Origin: an uncultured bacterium
Lineage (GTDB): Bacteria > Verrucomicrobiota > Kiritimatiellia > RFP12 > UBA1067
DNA: 37,457 bases
Assembly (NCBI GenBank): GCA_903935195.1
Contig: CAIZQW010000173.1
Coordinates: 1-37,457, forward strand
Reading direction: 5' to 3'
Made by a program: the position numbers and the translations under genes. The notes under the pieces are model-generated. The model did not search any database, was not told the DNA's origin, and saw only the letters and a list, made by a program, of their open reading frames with translations. Every line of letters starts with the position of its first letter. Position 1 is the stretch's first letter. Shown piece by piece: positions 20,004 to 27,827 of the stretch.

Positions 20004-20546
20004 ATGGCAGTCTTGAAAAAGAGTAAGCGAAGTCAAAAACGTGTAACCCCGCCAGTGAAGAAGAAGGTTGCTGCAAAAGCGAAGACGGGTGTTGCAAAGT
20101 CGAAAAAAACGGTTGCGCGGCCGAAGAAGGCTGTAGTCGTTTCGAAAAAGGCTGTCGCAAGGCCGAAGCCCGTCCCCACCCTTTCTGCTCAGAAGAAAAA
20201 CAAAGTCGTTTCACAACAGCCCCTTGCAGACGTTGTTGTGGTGCAAACAACTCGGGTGACGCTTCGACAGGATGTGATTCCGGTATTATCGAAGCCGACG
20301 GCACAGACCTGTCCTCTTGTGTTGGACAGTATTGTTCTCGCAGAGGATTTTTCACCCAAAGATTGTTTTTCGTGTGATGAGTTCGACTGTCGCTTTTATG
20401 CGGCGGAAGAGCGTTCAGGCTCGCTGGGGGGGCGTTTAATTGCTGCTGAAACGGGCGACGAAGAGGATGACGATTGGGAGCTTTTTGGAGGCGAGGGCGA
20501 GGAGCCAGAGGGTGGTGATGATTGGGGTGGCGAGGACGACCAATAA
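20004..20546 (+). CDS. Bipolar protein: histone H1-like Lys/Ala-rich N-terminus, Cys motif and acidic C-terminal tail
   Basis: MAVLKKSKRSQKRVTPPVKKKVAAKAKTGVAKSKKTVARPKKAVVVSKKAVARPKP, DCFSCDEFDCRFYAAEERSGSLGGRL, DEEDDDWELFGGEGEEPEGGDDWGGEDDQ. RBS-like AAAGGAG upstream. Confidence 0.8.
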   Translation: MAVLKKSKRSQKRVTPPVKKKVAAKAKTGVAKSKKTVARPKKAVVVSKKAVARPKPVPTLSAQKKNKVVSQQPLADVVVVQTTRVTLRQDVIPVLSKPTAQTCPLVLDSIVLAEDFSPKDCFSCDEFDCRFYAAEERSGSLGGRLIAAETGDEEDDDWELFGGEGEEPEGGDDWGGEDDQ

Positions 20547-20556
20547 GGAGGATGGT

Positions 20557-21561
20557 GTGAACGTTTTAAAATATGCTTTGATGGGATTCTTGCTGGTTTC
20601 TGCATGCTATTCGGAAGAGAAGCCATCCGCATCCGTCTCCTCTACTGCAAAGAGTAAGAAGCCACAGGTGCTTGAGCTGATAAAGCCTGCAACCGATTTG
20701 ATGTCAAAGGCTCAAGAGGCATATATAGCATCTGACTCCAAGAAGGCGATAGCCTTGTTTCGTGAAGCACTTGCCGTGCTGGTCAAGTTGGAACAGAATT
20801 ATCCAGTCTGGGCTCCTACAGCAACATTCTCACCTGTGCGTTTTCGTAAGGCCATTTGCGAAACGGAAATTGAACGCATTTTGCTGGAGGAGGCGCAAGC
20901 TTCTTCGCGGACCATTGCTGTGACCGACACCCGTGAGCTGGAAAAAATGCGGTCGGAGCGTACACGCATGGCGCAGACGAATCGGGTCATGGAAGTGACG
21001 CGTAAGCTGAATAGCAAAGCGAGTGGCGAAGAGGCGGATGAAGTCGCAGTAAAGGCTGACACGGTTACGGTTCCTTCGAAGGTGGCCGAGACCAATGCCC
21101 CTGTCCGAATTCGTGAAGAATTGGAATGGGCAAAGGATATGATTTTGGTTGAGCGTTTTGCTGAGGCTGAAACCGCCCTTATTCGGGTGCTGAAGAAGGA
21201 TAGCGAAAACAAAGAGGCGCGTTTTCTCTTGGCGCTCGCTAAAGTGCAACAGGGAAAAGCCTCTGATGCATTGATTATGTTGAGTGATCTGCTGGAGGAT
21301 TCTCCTGCCAATGAAGCGCTGCTGCTCTTAGCCTCGGGCGCCCATCTCGCAGCGGGTGCGCACACAAAAGCAATGGCGCTATTAGATACCGCGATGAAAG
21401 CTAATCCGCAACGGCCAGATGCCTATTTGAATATGGCGTGGCTTTTATTGGATATGCGGCCAGATGCGAACGCGGATGCGGAGCTGTATTATCGTCAGGC
21501 AGTCAAACTGGGGCTTGCCCGAAATCGTGATATAGAGCGCCGCCTCGGCATCAAACAGTAA
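20557..21561 (+). CDS. TPR-containing lipoprotein
   Basis: GTG start after AAGGAGGATG. MNVLKYALMGFLLVSACYSEEK has a lipobox (LVSAC). TPR-like repeats (AEAETALIRVLKKDSENKEARFLLALAKVQQGKASDAL). Confidence 0.8.
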   Translation: MNVLKYALMGFLLVSACYSEEKPSASVSSTAKSKKPQVLELIKPATDLMSKAQEAYIASDSKKAIALFREALAVLVKLEQNYPVWAPTATFSPVRFRKAICETEIERILLEEAQASSRTIAVTDTRELEKMRSERTRMAQTNRVMEVTRKLNSKASGEEADEVAVKADTVTVPSKVAETNAPVRIREELEWAKDMILVERFAEAETALIRVLKKDSENKEARFLLALAKVQQGKASDALIMLSDLLEDSPANEALLLLASGAHLAAGAHTKAMALLDTAMKANPQRPDAYLNMAWLLLDMRPDANADAELYYRQAVKLGLARNRDIERRLGIKQ

Positions 21562-21591
21562 TATTTCTCCGGTTTAACTAAAAGGCGGATC

Positions 21592-22557
21592 ATGAAGCTG
21601 ATAGACAATGCTCACTATTTAGAGGTGCTCGCCACGACGCGTCAGTCGTTCCACGAACGTTATTACGCCATGTACTCCAGCATCCTTGATGGCGTGGTCC
21701 TCGATCCTTTACTGATGCAGGTGCCCGTTGACGATCACTTGGTTCATCGAGGCGACGGTGTCTTTGATACGTTTAAATGCGTTGCCCGCGGCGCCTACAA
21801 CCTCGAGCCGCATTTGAAGCGTTTGGTGCGGTCGGCAGGCGAAATCGGATTGGTGTGGCCTGGGGGCTTGGAGGATCTGCGGTCCAAGACGGTGGAGACG
21901 TTGAAATGTGCGGATAAGGACGCCTGCTCGGTTCGGGTTATTTTGGCTCGTGGTCCCGGTGGGTTGGGGGTGAGTCCATATGAGTCGCCGCGTCCCTCGC
22001 TATACATTGTCGTCTATGCCGCTGGGACGCCGTTCATGAAAATGCACCCAGAGGGGGCGCGCGTGAAGCGAAGCGCGATTCCCGTGAAAGCGGGCAATTT
22101 TGCAACCTTTAAACATTGCAACTACCTTTCAAATGTCTTGATGAAGCGCGAAGCGGTGGATGCAGATGTGGATTTTGTCGTCAGTTATGATTCGCAAGGC
22201 TTTCTCGCTGAGGGAGCCACAGAAAACGTCGGGATCGTTACACAAGAGCGTGAATTGCTCTTGCCCACGATGGAGCACGTGCTGGAGGGTACGACCATGG
22301 TGCGGGTGATGGAGCTGGCACGGGGTTTGGTCGCGGAGGGGCTCTTGAAACGAGTCGCCTTCGCGGATATCACGGAAGCAATGGTCGTCTCTGCAACGGA
22401 AATGCTGGTGATCGGAACGACATTAAACGTGGCCTCGACCGCCAGCTATGAGGGACATCGTGTGGGTGTTGAGTGCCCGGGGCCCATCGGAAAAAGGTTG
22501 GATGCACTCTTGGAGCAGGATATTCTTGGGAATCAAGCCATGCGGACGGGGTATTAA
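21592..22557 (+). CDS. Class IV aminotransferase (branched-chain aminotransferase / aminodeoxychorismate lyase type)
   Basis: DDHLVHRGDGVFDTFKCV; HLKRLVRSAGEIGL; KHCNYLSNVLMKREA; DSQGFLAEGATENVGIV (PLP fold-type IV pattern). Confidence 0.9.
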   Translation: MKLIDNAHYLEVLATTRQSFHERYYAMYSSILDGVVLDPLLMQVPVDDHLVHRGDGVFDTFKCVARGAYNLEPHLKRLVRSAGEIGLVWPGGLEDLRSKTVETLKCADKDACSVRVILARGPGGLGVSPYESPRPSLYIVVYAAGTPFMKMHPEGARVKRSAIPVKAGNFATFKHCNYLSNVLMKREAVDADVDFVVSYDSQGFLAEGATENVGIVTQERELLLPTMEHVLEGTTMVRVMELARGLVAEGLLKRVAFADITEAMVVSATEMLVIGTTLNVASTASYEGHRVGVECPGPIGKRLDALLEQDILGNQAMRTGY

Positions 22558-22563
22558 GCGCCG

Positions 22564-23016
22564 ATGAAAGCATTTCAAGAGATTATCCAAGAGAGTATCG
22601 TCTGTCTCAACATGACAGAAAAAGATGGCCTCGATGTGATTGAACAGTTGGTTCGTCAGGCTGTTCAGCAAGGTGTCCTGAAACCTGAGGATGAAGAGGA
22701 CGTGATGCGTGCGATTATCAATCGGGAGCAGAGCGCGCCAACCGCACAGCCAGACGGAATTGCGATTCCACATGGCAGAGTCTCGTGTCTCACCGAAGTT
22801 GTCTTTTTATTAGGGCTTCATTCTGAGGGGGTCGACTTTGGCGCGCCCGACGGACAGCCGACACGTATCTTTGCCCTGATGCTCGCACCCCAATCTTCCG
22901 GTGCCGGCTATATCCAATTTTTAGCCAAACTGTGCCAGCGGTTGTTAAATGTGTCTATTCGCGAGCGGTTGCTCAGTGCAACATCCAAGCAATCCGTGTG
23001 CGACGCTTTGTTATAG
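22564..23016 (+). CDS. PTS EIIA (fructose/Ntr-type) domain protein
   Basis: GIAIPHGRVSCLTEVVFLLGLHSEGVDFGAPDGQPTRIFALMLAPQSSGAGYIQFLAKLCQRL: conserved His in IPHGR and ptsN-like layout. Confidence 0.88.
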   Translation: MKAFQEIIQESIVCLNMTEKDGLDVIEQLVRQAVQQGVLKPEDEEDVMRAIINREQSAPTAQPDGIAIPHGRVSCLTEVVFLLGLHSEGVDFGAPDGQPTRIFALMLAPQSSGAGYIQFLAKLCQRLLNVSIRERLLSATSKQSVCDALL

Positions 23017-23075
23017 GCAAGCCTGCCGCCCGGGGCGGCACAGTGGCAGTTGGCAGTAGCAGTTGGCAGTGAACA
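23017..23075. repeat. Intergenic repeat with (GCAGTTGGCAGTA)n and GCCGCCCGGGGCGGC palindrome
   Basis: AGGCAAGCCTGCCGCCCGGGGCGGCACAGTGGCAGTTGGCAGTAGCAGTTGGCAGTGAAC. A near-identical inverted copy lies at 36848-36902. Confidence 0.85.
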
Positions 23076-23134
23076 GCCCAGGAAACAAAGAAGAATAAGG
23101 CAATAAGGCAATTCAACGAAGTTATAGGTGTTTT

Positions 23135-24466
23135 ATGAAAAAAGAATACAAAAGTGGAGCGTCTTCGACGCATGTTGAGATCGTGTCTTGGTCTGTCCAG
23201 AAACCCACGAAGCGAGTGGACTCCTTTTTAACCAGACCTGCTTTTTCTGCCACAGCAGAAACCGTTGCGAGTGAGGTCTTGGCCGCGGTTCGGGAGCAGG
23301 GCGATGCGGCTGTCTTGGCTGCAGCAAAGAAGTTTGATGGTGCGGTCTTAACGAAGGGACAGCTTCGCGTCAAAGAGAGTGAACTTCGAGTCGCCGTTGC
23401 GAAGGTTCCGACCAGGACAAAGCAGGCGGTTCAAGAGGCTCATCGACGTGTGTTGACCTTTGCACGTGCTGGCTTGCGTGAGCCGTGGTACCTGCAGACG
23501 CCTCAGGGCGGCTACACAGGCGAGTTCTATTCGCCGATGGATCGCGTGGGGGTGTATGTGCCAGGGGGAACAGCCCCTCTGGCGTCAACGGCAATCATGA
23601 CAGTGACCCTTGCCAAGGCCGCAGGTGTCAAGGAAATCGTTGCCTGCACGCCGTGTGGTAAAGATGGTTGTGTCAATCCGGTTCTGCTCTATGCTTTAAA
23701 GGTGGCGGGGGCAACGGAGATTTACCGTGTGGGCGGTATTCAGTCTATTGGACTGATGGCCTATGGGACAAAGACCGTCAAGCCCGTGCAGAAGATTGCG
23801 GGTCCAGGGAATGCGTATGTGACGGCGGCCAAGCGCCAGGTCTTTGGAACTGTGGCGATTGATCAGGTCGCGGGTCCGAGCGAGATTGCTATTCTGGCAG
23901 ACAAAACGGCCAAGCCCGCGTGGGTTGCCGCGGACTTGCTGTCGCAGGCTGAACATGGAAGCGGACATGAGAAGGCGCTCTTGGTCACCGATTCCGCGGG
24001 TCTGGCGCAAGCCGTTTGTGATGAGCTCTCCTGGCAGGCGGCTAAGTTGCCGCGTGCTGCCATGGTTGAACGCGTGATGGAGGCCGGCGGCATTCTGTTG
24101 GTCGTGGTCCCTGATCTGAAACAAGGCATGGAACTCGTCAACCGTTTTGCCCCTGAGCATTTTGAGATTATCACGAAGAATGCCCGTTCCCTTGTGAATG
24201 ATGTGCGAGCTGCTGGAGCTGTTTTTGTTGGGGAGTGGACGCCCGAGTCCGTGGGGGACTTTATTGCTGGCCCCAGCCATGTGTTGCCAACTGGTGGCGC
24301 TGCGCGTATGTTTAATGGCTTGACAGCGGATGAATTTCGTCGCCGTCATAGCTTTGTCGAGTTCACCCGTGAAGACCTGCTCGAAACCTGTCAGGCGATC
24401 GAAATCTTTGCAGAGGTCGAGGGGCTGGCGGCACATGGTCGGTCGGCCTCCATTCGGCTGAAGTAA
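23135..24466 (+). CDS. hisD: Histidinol dehydrogenase
   Basis: DRVGVYVPGGTAPLASTAIMTVTLAKAAGV; GPGNAYVTAAKRQVFGTVAIDQVAGPSEIAILAD; QAEHGSGHEKALLVT; GPSHVLPTGGAARMFNGLT. Confidence 0.97.
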   Translation: MKKEYKSGASSTHVEIVSWSVQKPTKRVDSFLTRPAFSATAETVASEVLAAVREQGDAAVLAAAKKFDGAVLTKGQLRVKESELRVAVAKVPTRTKQAVQEAHRRVLTFARAGLREPWYLQTPQGGYTGEFYSPMDRVGVYVPGGTAPLASTAIMTVTLAKAAGVKEIVACTPCGKDGCVNPVLLYALKVAGATEIYRVGGIQSIGLMAYGTKTVKPVQKIAGPGNAYVTAAKRQVFGTVAIDQVAGPSEIAILADKTAKPAWVAADLLSQAEHGSGHEKALLVTDSAGLAQAVCDELSWQAAKLPRAAMVERVMEAGGILLVVVPDLKQGMELVNRFAPEHFEIITKNARSLVNDVRAAGAVFVGEWTPESVGDFIAGPSHVLPTGGAARMFNGLTADEFRRRHSFVEFTREDLLETCQAIEIFAEVEGLAAHGRSASIRLK

Positions 24467-24504
24467 CAGAAAAGCATCCTTCGTGTTTTAAACACAGTCT
24501 CAAA

Positions 24505-24533
24505 TTGACCCTGTCTTAAATCTGTGTTATAGT
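24505..24533 (+). promoter_or_regulatory. Sigma70-type promoter for the putative 6S RNA transcript
   Basis: TTGACC (24505-24510), exactly 17 nt spacer, TATAGT (24528-24533), with an extended -10 TGt. Confidence 0.7.
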
Positions 24534-24589
24534 ATCGTCTTCTTTTTTTGGGATCCGGGAAGGGACTTTTTCCCGGTGAGAGTACCGAA

Positions 24590-24770
24590 GTGGACCCTGC
24601 CTTGTTCGCGGATAAGCAGAATTTCTCTGACCTTCATTTTATTTTGGGAGTTTGAACGCGGCGTAAGACGGACACCTGTTTTTGACAGGGACCTGAAGCC
24701 ACCGACTAGAGCGCCCACCTCAAGTACGAGGTTTCAGGGATCCTGTCATACGGCAAGGTGGGGTTTTTTT
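24590..24770 (+). ncRNA. ssrS: 6S RNA (ssrS-type)
   Basis: ~180 nt non-coding. Terminal 12 bp stem GACCCTGCCTTG (24593-24604) with CAAGGTGGGGTT (24754-24765), including G-U pairs; inner pairing TCTGA/TCAGG; conserved-looking GAAGCC...GCGCCCACCTcaagtacgAGGTTTCAGGGATCC matching the 6S 3' half pattern (AAGCC...CACCT...AGGGTTCAAGG); T7 run at the end. Confidence 0.75.
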
Positions 24771-24791
24771 GCATGTGTTTAAGGGTTAGTC

Positions 24792-25652
24792 ATGTGTAGA
24801 AAGCATATAATTGTAGTCTGTGTCGGTTTTTTTTCAATTTTAGTTTCTGTGAGCCGTGCCCAATTGCCGGAGGTACCAGGTGAAGCGATTGACGCGTTGG
24901 GAATGACGCTTGGGACGCCGAAGCGCACGGGCTTTGTTTTTATTGAAGGGCGTTATATTTCCCTGCCATATACGGTGTCCCGAAAAGGTAATGGCATTTT
25001 TATCAATCGGATACAGGTGGAACAGCCCTTTGCCTGGACTCCTGAAGCACTGACCCCATCCACAATTCCTCCGCCAAAGACAGACGTCGATGCCCCCGTA
25101 AAGACGGAAGAGGTCAAACCGAGTTCTTTGGACACCCCCCTTGAGACAGCAGCTCCTGTGTCTGTAATAGACACGGGTGTGGTAGCCAGCCAGCCCCCAA
25201 CGGAAGGTACGGCGGGAAAAACATTGGATTCACTTTTTGGCGAACCTGCGACTAATTCTGTTGGGGTTGACGGGAAAAACCCTCCAGAGCTGGAGAAGAA
25301 AACGCCTTCCGTGGTGCTGACGCAAACCCAGAAAGATGAACTTCGCAAGAAACTCGATATGATCAGGGCTCGATACGAACTGGGTTTAGCACGCGGCGAA
25401 ATATATTTCTTCAGTGTTAAGCATGGACGTGTAAATGGCACGTATGGCACGGCCAGACCCCTCTTTGCCGTTCTTCCAGAGGCCTTGCGTTACTCACAGT
25501 CGCCCCAGGATTTGATGAATCATCTTCGCCAAAAGGGTGTCGATTTTGTCGACCTAGCGACCTGCACAGACCTTTATCAAAACAGGCTGAATTTTATGGC
25601 GATCAATGATCGCCGAAGAATGATCGAACTTGACGAGGCAGCAAAGCATTAA
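24792..25652 (+). CDS. Secreted protein of unknown function
   Basis: Signal peptide MCRKHIIVVCVGFFSILVSVSRA; RTGFVFIEGRYISLPYTVSRKGNGIFINRIQVEQPFAW block; Pro-rich linker; C-terminal domain. Confidence 0.75.
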   Translation: MCRKHIIVVCVGFFSILVSVSRAQLPEVPGEAIDALGMTLGTPKRTGFVFIEGRYISLPYTVSRKGNGIFINRIQVEQPFAWTPEALTPSTIPPPKTDVDAPVKTEEVKPSSLDTPLETAAPVSVIDTGVVASQPPTEGTAGKTLDSLFGEPATNSVGVDGKNPPELEKKTPSVVLTQTQKDELRKKLDMIRARYELGLARGEIYFFSVKHGRVNGTYGTARPLFAVLPEALRYSQSPQDLMNHLRQKGVDFVDLATCTDLYQNRLNFMAINDRRRMIELDEAAKH

Positions 25653-25682
25653 AGACACTAATGAGTCAAAAGGTACAACGTT

Positions 25683-25988
25683 ATGAAGCGCGCAATCCAT
25701 CAATGTCAACCTTCAGCCCGTCAAGCCCTTGCACAGGCCCTTGTTTCCCTGTCTGATCGCCAGGAGATGGAGCTTTTTTTAGAGGAGTTATTAACGCGTG
25801 CTGAACTGTGCGATGTGACCTTGCGTTGGCGATTGCTCGAGTTGTTGGTACAGGGGGTCTCCCAGCGGAAGATTGCTGAGGAGCTTCAGATCAGTCTTTG
25901 TAAAATTACCCGGGGGTCCCGCATTCTGAAAAACAAAAAATCAGTTTCGCGTAAAATCCTCTTTAAGGAGCCTCTCGGGAGAAAATGA
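25683..25988 (+). CDS. TrpR-family (Trp repressor/YerC-like) DNA-binding protein
   Basis: LFLEELLTRAELCDVTLRWRLLELLVQGVSQRKIAEELQISLCKITRGSRILKNKK resembles the TrpR helix-turn-helix with the ITRGS signature. Confidence 0.88.
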   Translation: MKRAIHQCQPSARQALAQALVSLSDRQEMELFLEELLTRAELCDVTLRWRLLELLVQGVSQRKIAEELQISLCKITRGSRILKNKKSVSRKILFKEPLGRK

Positions 25989-26046
25989 TCTCCTCCAGGT
26001 CATTCAAAACGCGCATAAAATATATGCCCCGAAAATGTTTTTACTC

Positions 26047-26076
26047 TTGAAGAAAGACCCTTTAGCGTGCTAATCT
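26047..26076 (+). promoter_or_regulatory. Candidate promoter of the EPS export operon
   Basis: TTGAAG (26047-26052), 18 nt, TAATCT (26071-26076). Preceded by inverted repeat GCATA-N5-TATGC at 26013-26027. Confidence 0.4.
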
Positions 26077-26136
26077 ATATTCATGATTTTTCTCGAGGCA
26101 GTGTTTTTTTTTAAGAGCAGATGCAATTGGGGTTTG

Positions 26137-26811
26137 ATGCGTGGATTTTCTCTCAGCTTCCTCCTTCTTTTTTTGTTCAGTACTCAAATGCTCACAGGGT
26201 GTTCGACGCTGATTGATTCAATTTTGTGGTCAGGTGATGAGCCCACGGAAGGAGAACAAGCTGAATTTCAGGAGGAGGGCGACCCCAAAATCCGACAGGG
26301 TTTGTTTTTGCGTATTGGTGTGACAGCCTCTGGCGCGGTAACGGTTGAGGAAGTGATGAAAGAGGTTGACTTGAAGGGCGAGATCGTCATGCCCATGATT
26401 GGGACAGTCAAGTGCGGTGGTTTGACGGTGGTTGCTTTGCAGGAGCAGATTAAAGAGGCTTACAAAAAGTATTTTATTGATCCGCAAGTATCAGTCACTT
26501 TTGCGTATGATGAACGGTCTGGAATGAAGTCGCCGTGGGGTTCGGTTTTGGTTCTTGGCTCTGTGCAACGCCCTGGCCCAGTCAACATGCCAGCGACACG
26601 CGATCTGTCGGTAACGCAGGTTCTTTTGGCAGCAGGAAACCCGACGCCTTTGGCTGATAAAGCACGGGTTCGCGTGACGCGACGTGATAAAGAGGGTAAG
26701 TTGAAGCGTTATATTATTGATGTTGTTGCGATCGGTCAAAAAGGACGAGCAGAACTGGATATGAAATTGAAGGCTGGCGACGTTGTTTATGTCCCAGAGT
26801 CTTGGTATTAA
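26137..26811 (+). CDS. Polysaccharide biosynthesis/export lipoprotein (Wza-like)
   Basis: MRGFSLSFLLLFLFSTQMLTGCSTLI lipobox; GEIVMPMIGTVKCGGLTVVALQEQIKEAYKKYFIDPQVSVTF; VLVLGSVQRPGPVNMPATRDLSVTQVLLAAGNPTPLADKARVRVTRR. Listed ORF starts at 26083, which lies about at the predicted TSS. Confidence 0.9.
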   Translation: MRGFSLSFLLLFLFSTQMLTGCSTLIDSILWSGDEPTEGEQAEFQEEGDPKIRQGLFLRIGVTASGAVTVEEVMKEVDLKGEIVMPMIGTVKCGGLTVVALQEQIKEAYKKYFIDPQVSVTFAYDERSGMKSPWGSVLVLGSVQRPGPVNMPATRDLSVTQVLLAAGNPTPLADKARVRVTRRDKEGKLKRYIIDVVAIGQKGRAELDMKLKAGDVVYVPESWY

Positions 26812-26832
26812 AAAAGAATAAGAGAAGGAGTC

Positions 26833-27759
26833 ATGATGAATAGCAAGAGAGCACAATGGTGTGTTGTCGTTTCAGTTGTTCTCGTGTGTGCCCAGATGGC
26901 AGCCGGGCAAACGCCCGCAAAGCCGTCAGCACCTAGGGCTACGCAGTCAGACCCAGCTACCATGATGTTGACACGGTCGCAGTGGCTGAAACAGGTTGGC
27001 GATGCCGCAAAGAATCCTGGTGCAATTCGTGGGGTGATGACTCAGATCTCTGATGGCGAGAAAACAGAATTCACTCAACGTGTGCTCAAGGCGATCACGC
27101 GGTTGCCCTTAAGTCCAGAAGAGAAGCAGGCGCTTCTGATTAAAGCTTCCATCGAATGTATTCGGAGTACGCCTTTGAAGAATGACGAGCGCTATAAAAC
27201 CATCGCTGAAATTATTGCAACGGTTCCAGTTGAATTTCTTCCTGGCGTTGTCGGCGAGTTGTCCAAGCGCTTTGATCCTAAAGTGAACAAGTTAAGCGAA
27301 GAACAGTTCAGTCAGATGGCTGATAAGACGATTAAACTGGCTGTCGAACGAAACAAGTCAACAGATGATCCTGCTGTGCGTAACACCTTTGCGATGTTAC
27401 TCTTTTTGAATCCAACCACGCAGCCCCAGACGGAAAAGCTCCAAGCGCTGTTGATGACGAGACTGCCAAATGATACGGGTCGTGAATTGGCAAAGGGCTA
27501 TATTGCTGAGGCGCAAAAGGGCAACTATGAACCACTCTTGAACGCAACGGATACAACCGTTCGTGTCACGCCTCCGCCACCCGCAGTTGCACGCGTGGGT
27601 GTCTCTCAACTGGAACAGTTGTTGGTGGATGTCGGCGGACTGACAGGTTCTTTTGAAAATCGTACCCGGTCAAGTCTCGAGCTGAGTCCCTTTGGCGCGA
27701 GCGATATCGGTATACAGACTGTGCCGAGAGGGTATCCCAATCAGGGAACTCTTCTGTAA
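26833..27759 (+). CDS. Secreted protein of unknown function in the EPS locus
   Basis: Signal peptide (CVVVSVVLVCAQMAAGQTP) and coherent coding sequence between Wza-like and beta-barrel genes. No recognised domain. Confidence 0.7.
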   Translation: MMNSKRAQWCVVVSVVLVCAQMAAGQTPAKPSAPRATQSDPATMMLTRSQWLKQVGDAAKNPGAIRGVMTQISDGEKTEFTQRVLKAITRLPLSPEEKQALLIKASIECIRSTPLKNDERYKTIAEIIATVPVEFLPGVVGELSKRFDPKVNKLSEEQFSQMADKTIKLAVERNKSTDDPAVRNTFAMLLFLNPTTQPQTEKLQALLMTRLPNDTGRELAKGYIAEAQKGNYEPLLNATDTTVRVTPPPPAVARVGVSQLEQLLVDVGGLTGSFENRTRSSLELSPFGASDIGIQTVPRGYPNQGTLL

Positions 27760-27827
27760 AAAACGATCACAAAAACCCTCCGGTCTAACCCGAACCGAAA
27801 ACAGCAATTTTTTAAGGGAGTCACCTT

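Noticed and set aside
20396-20632. 78 aa minus-strand Pro/Ser-rich ORF
   Set aside because: Antisense of the acidic tail of the H1-like gene; composition explained by the complementary strand.
23696-24436. 246 aa minus-strand ORF
   Set aside because: Fully antisense to hisD, no recognisable motifs.
24576-24782. 68 aa ORF between hisD and the secreted protein (and 24527..24718 minus)
   Set aside because: Lies inside the 6S RNA candidate; no start context and no protein-like features.
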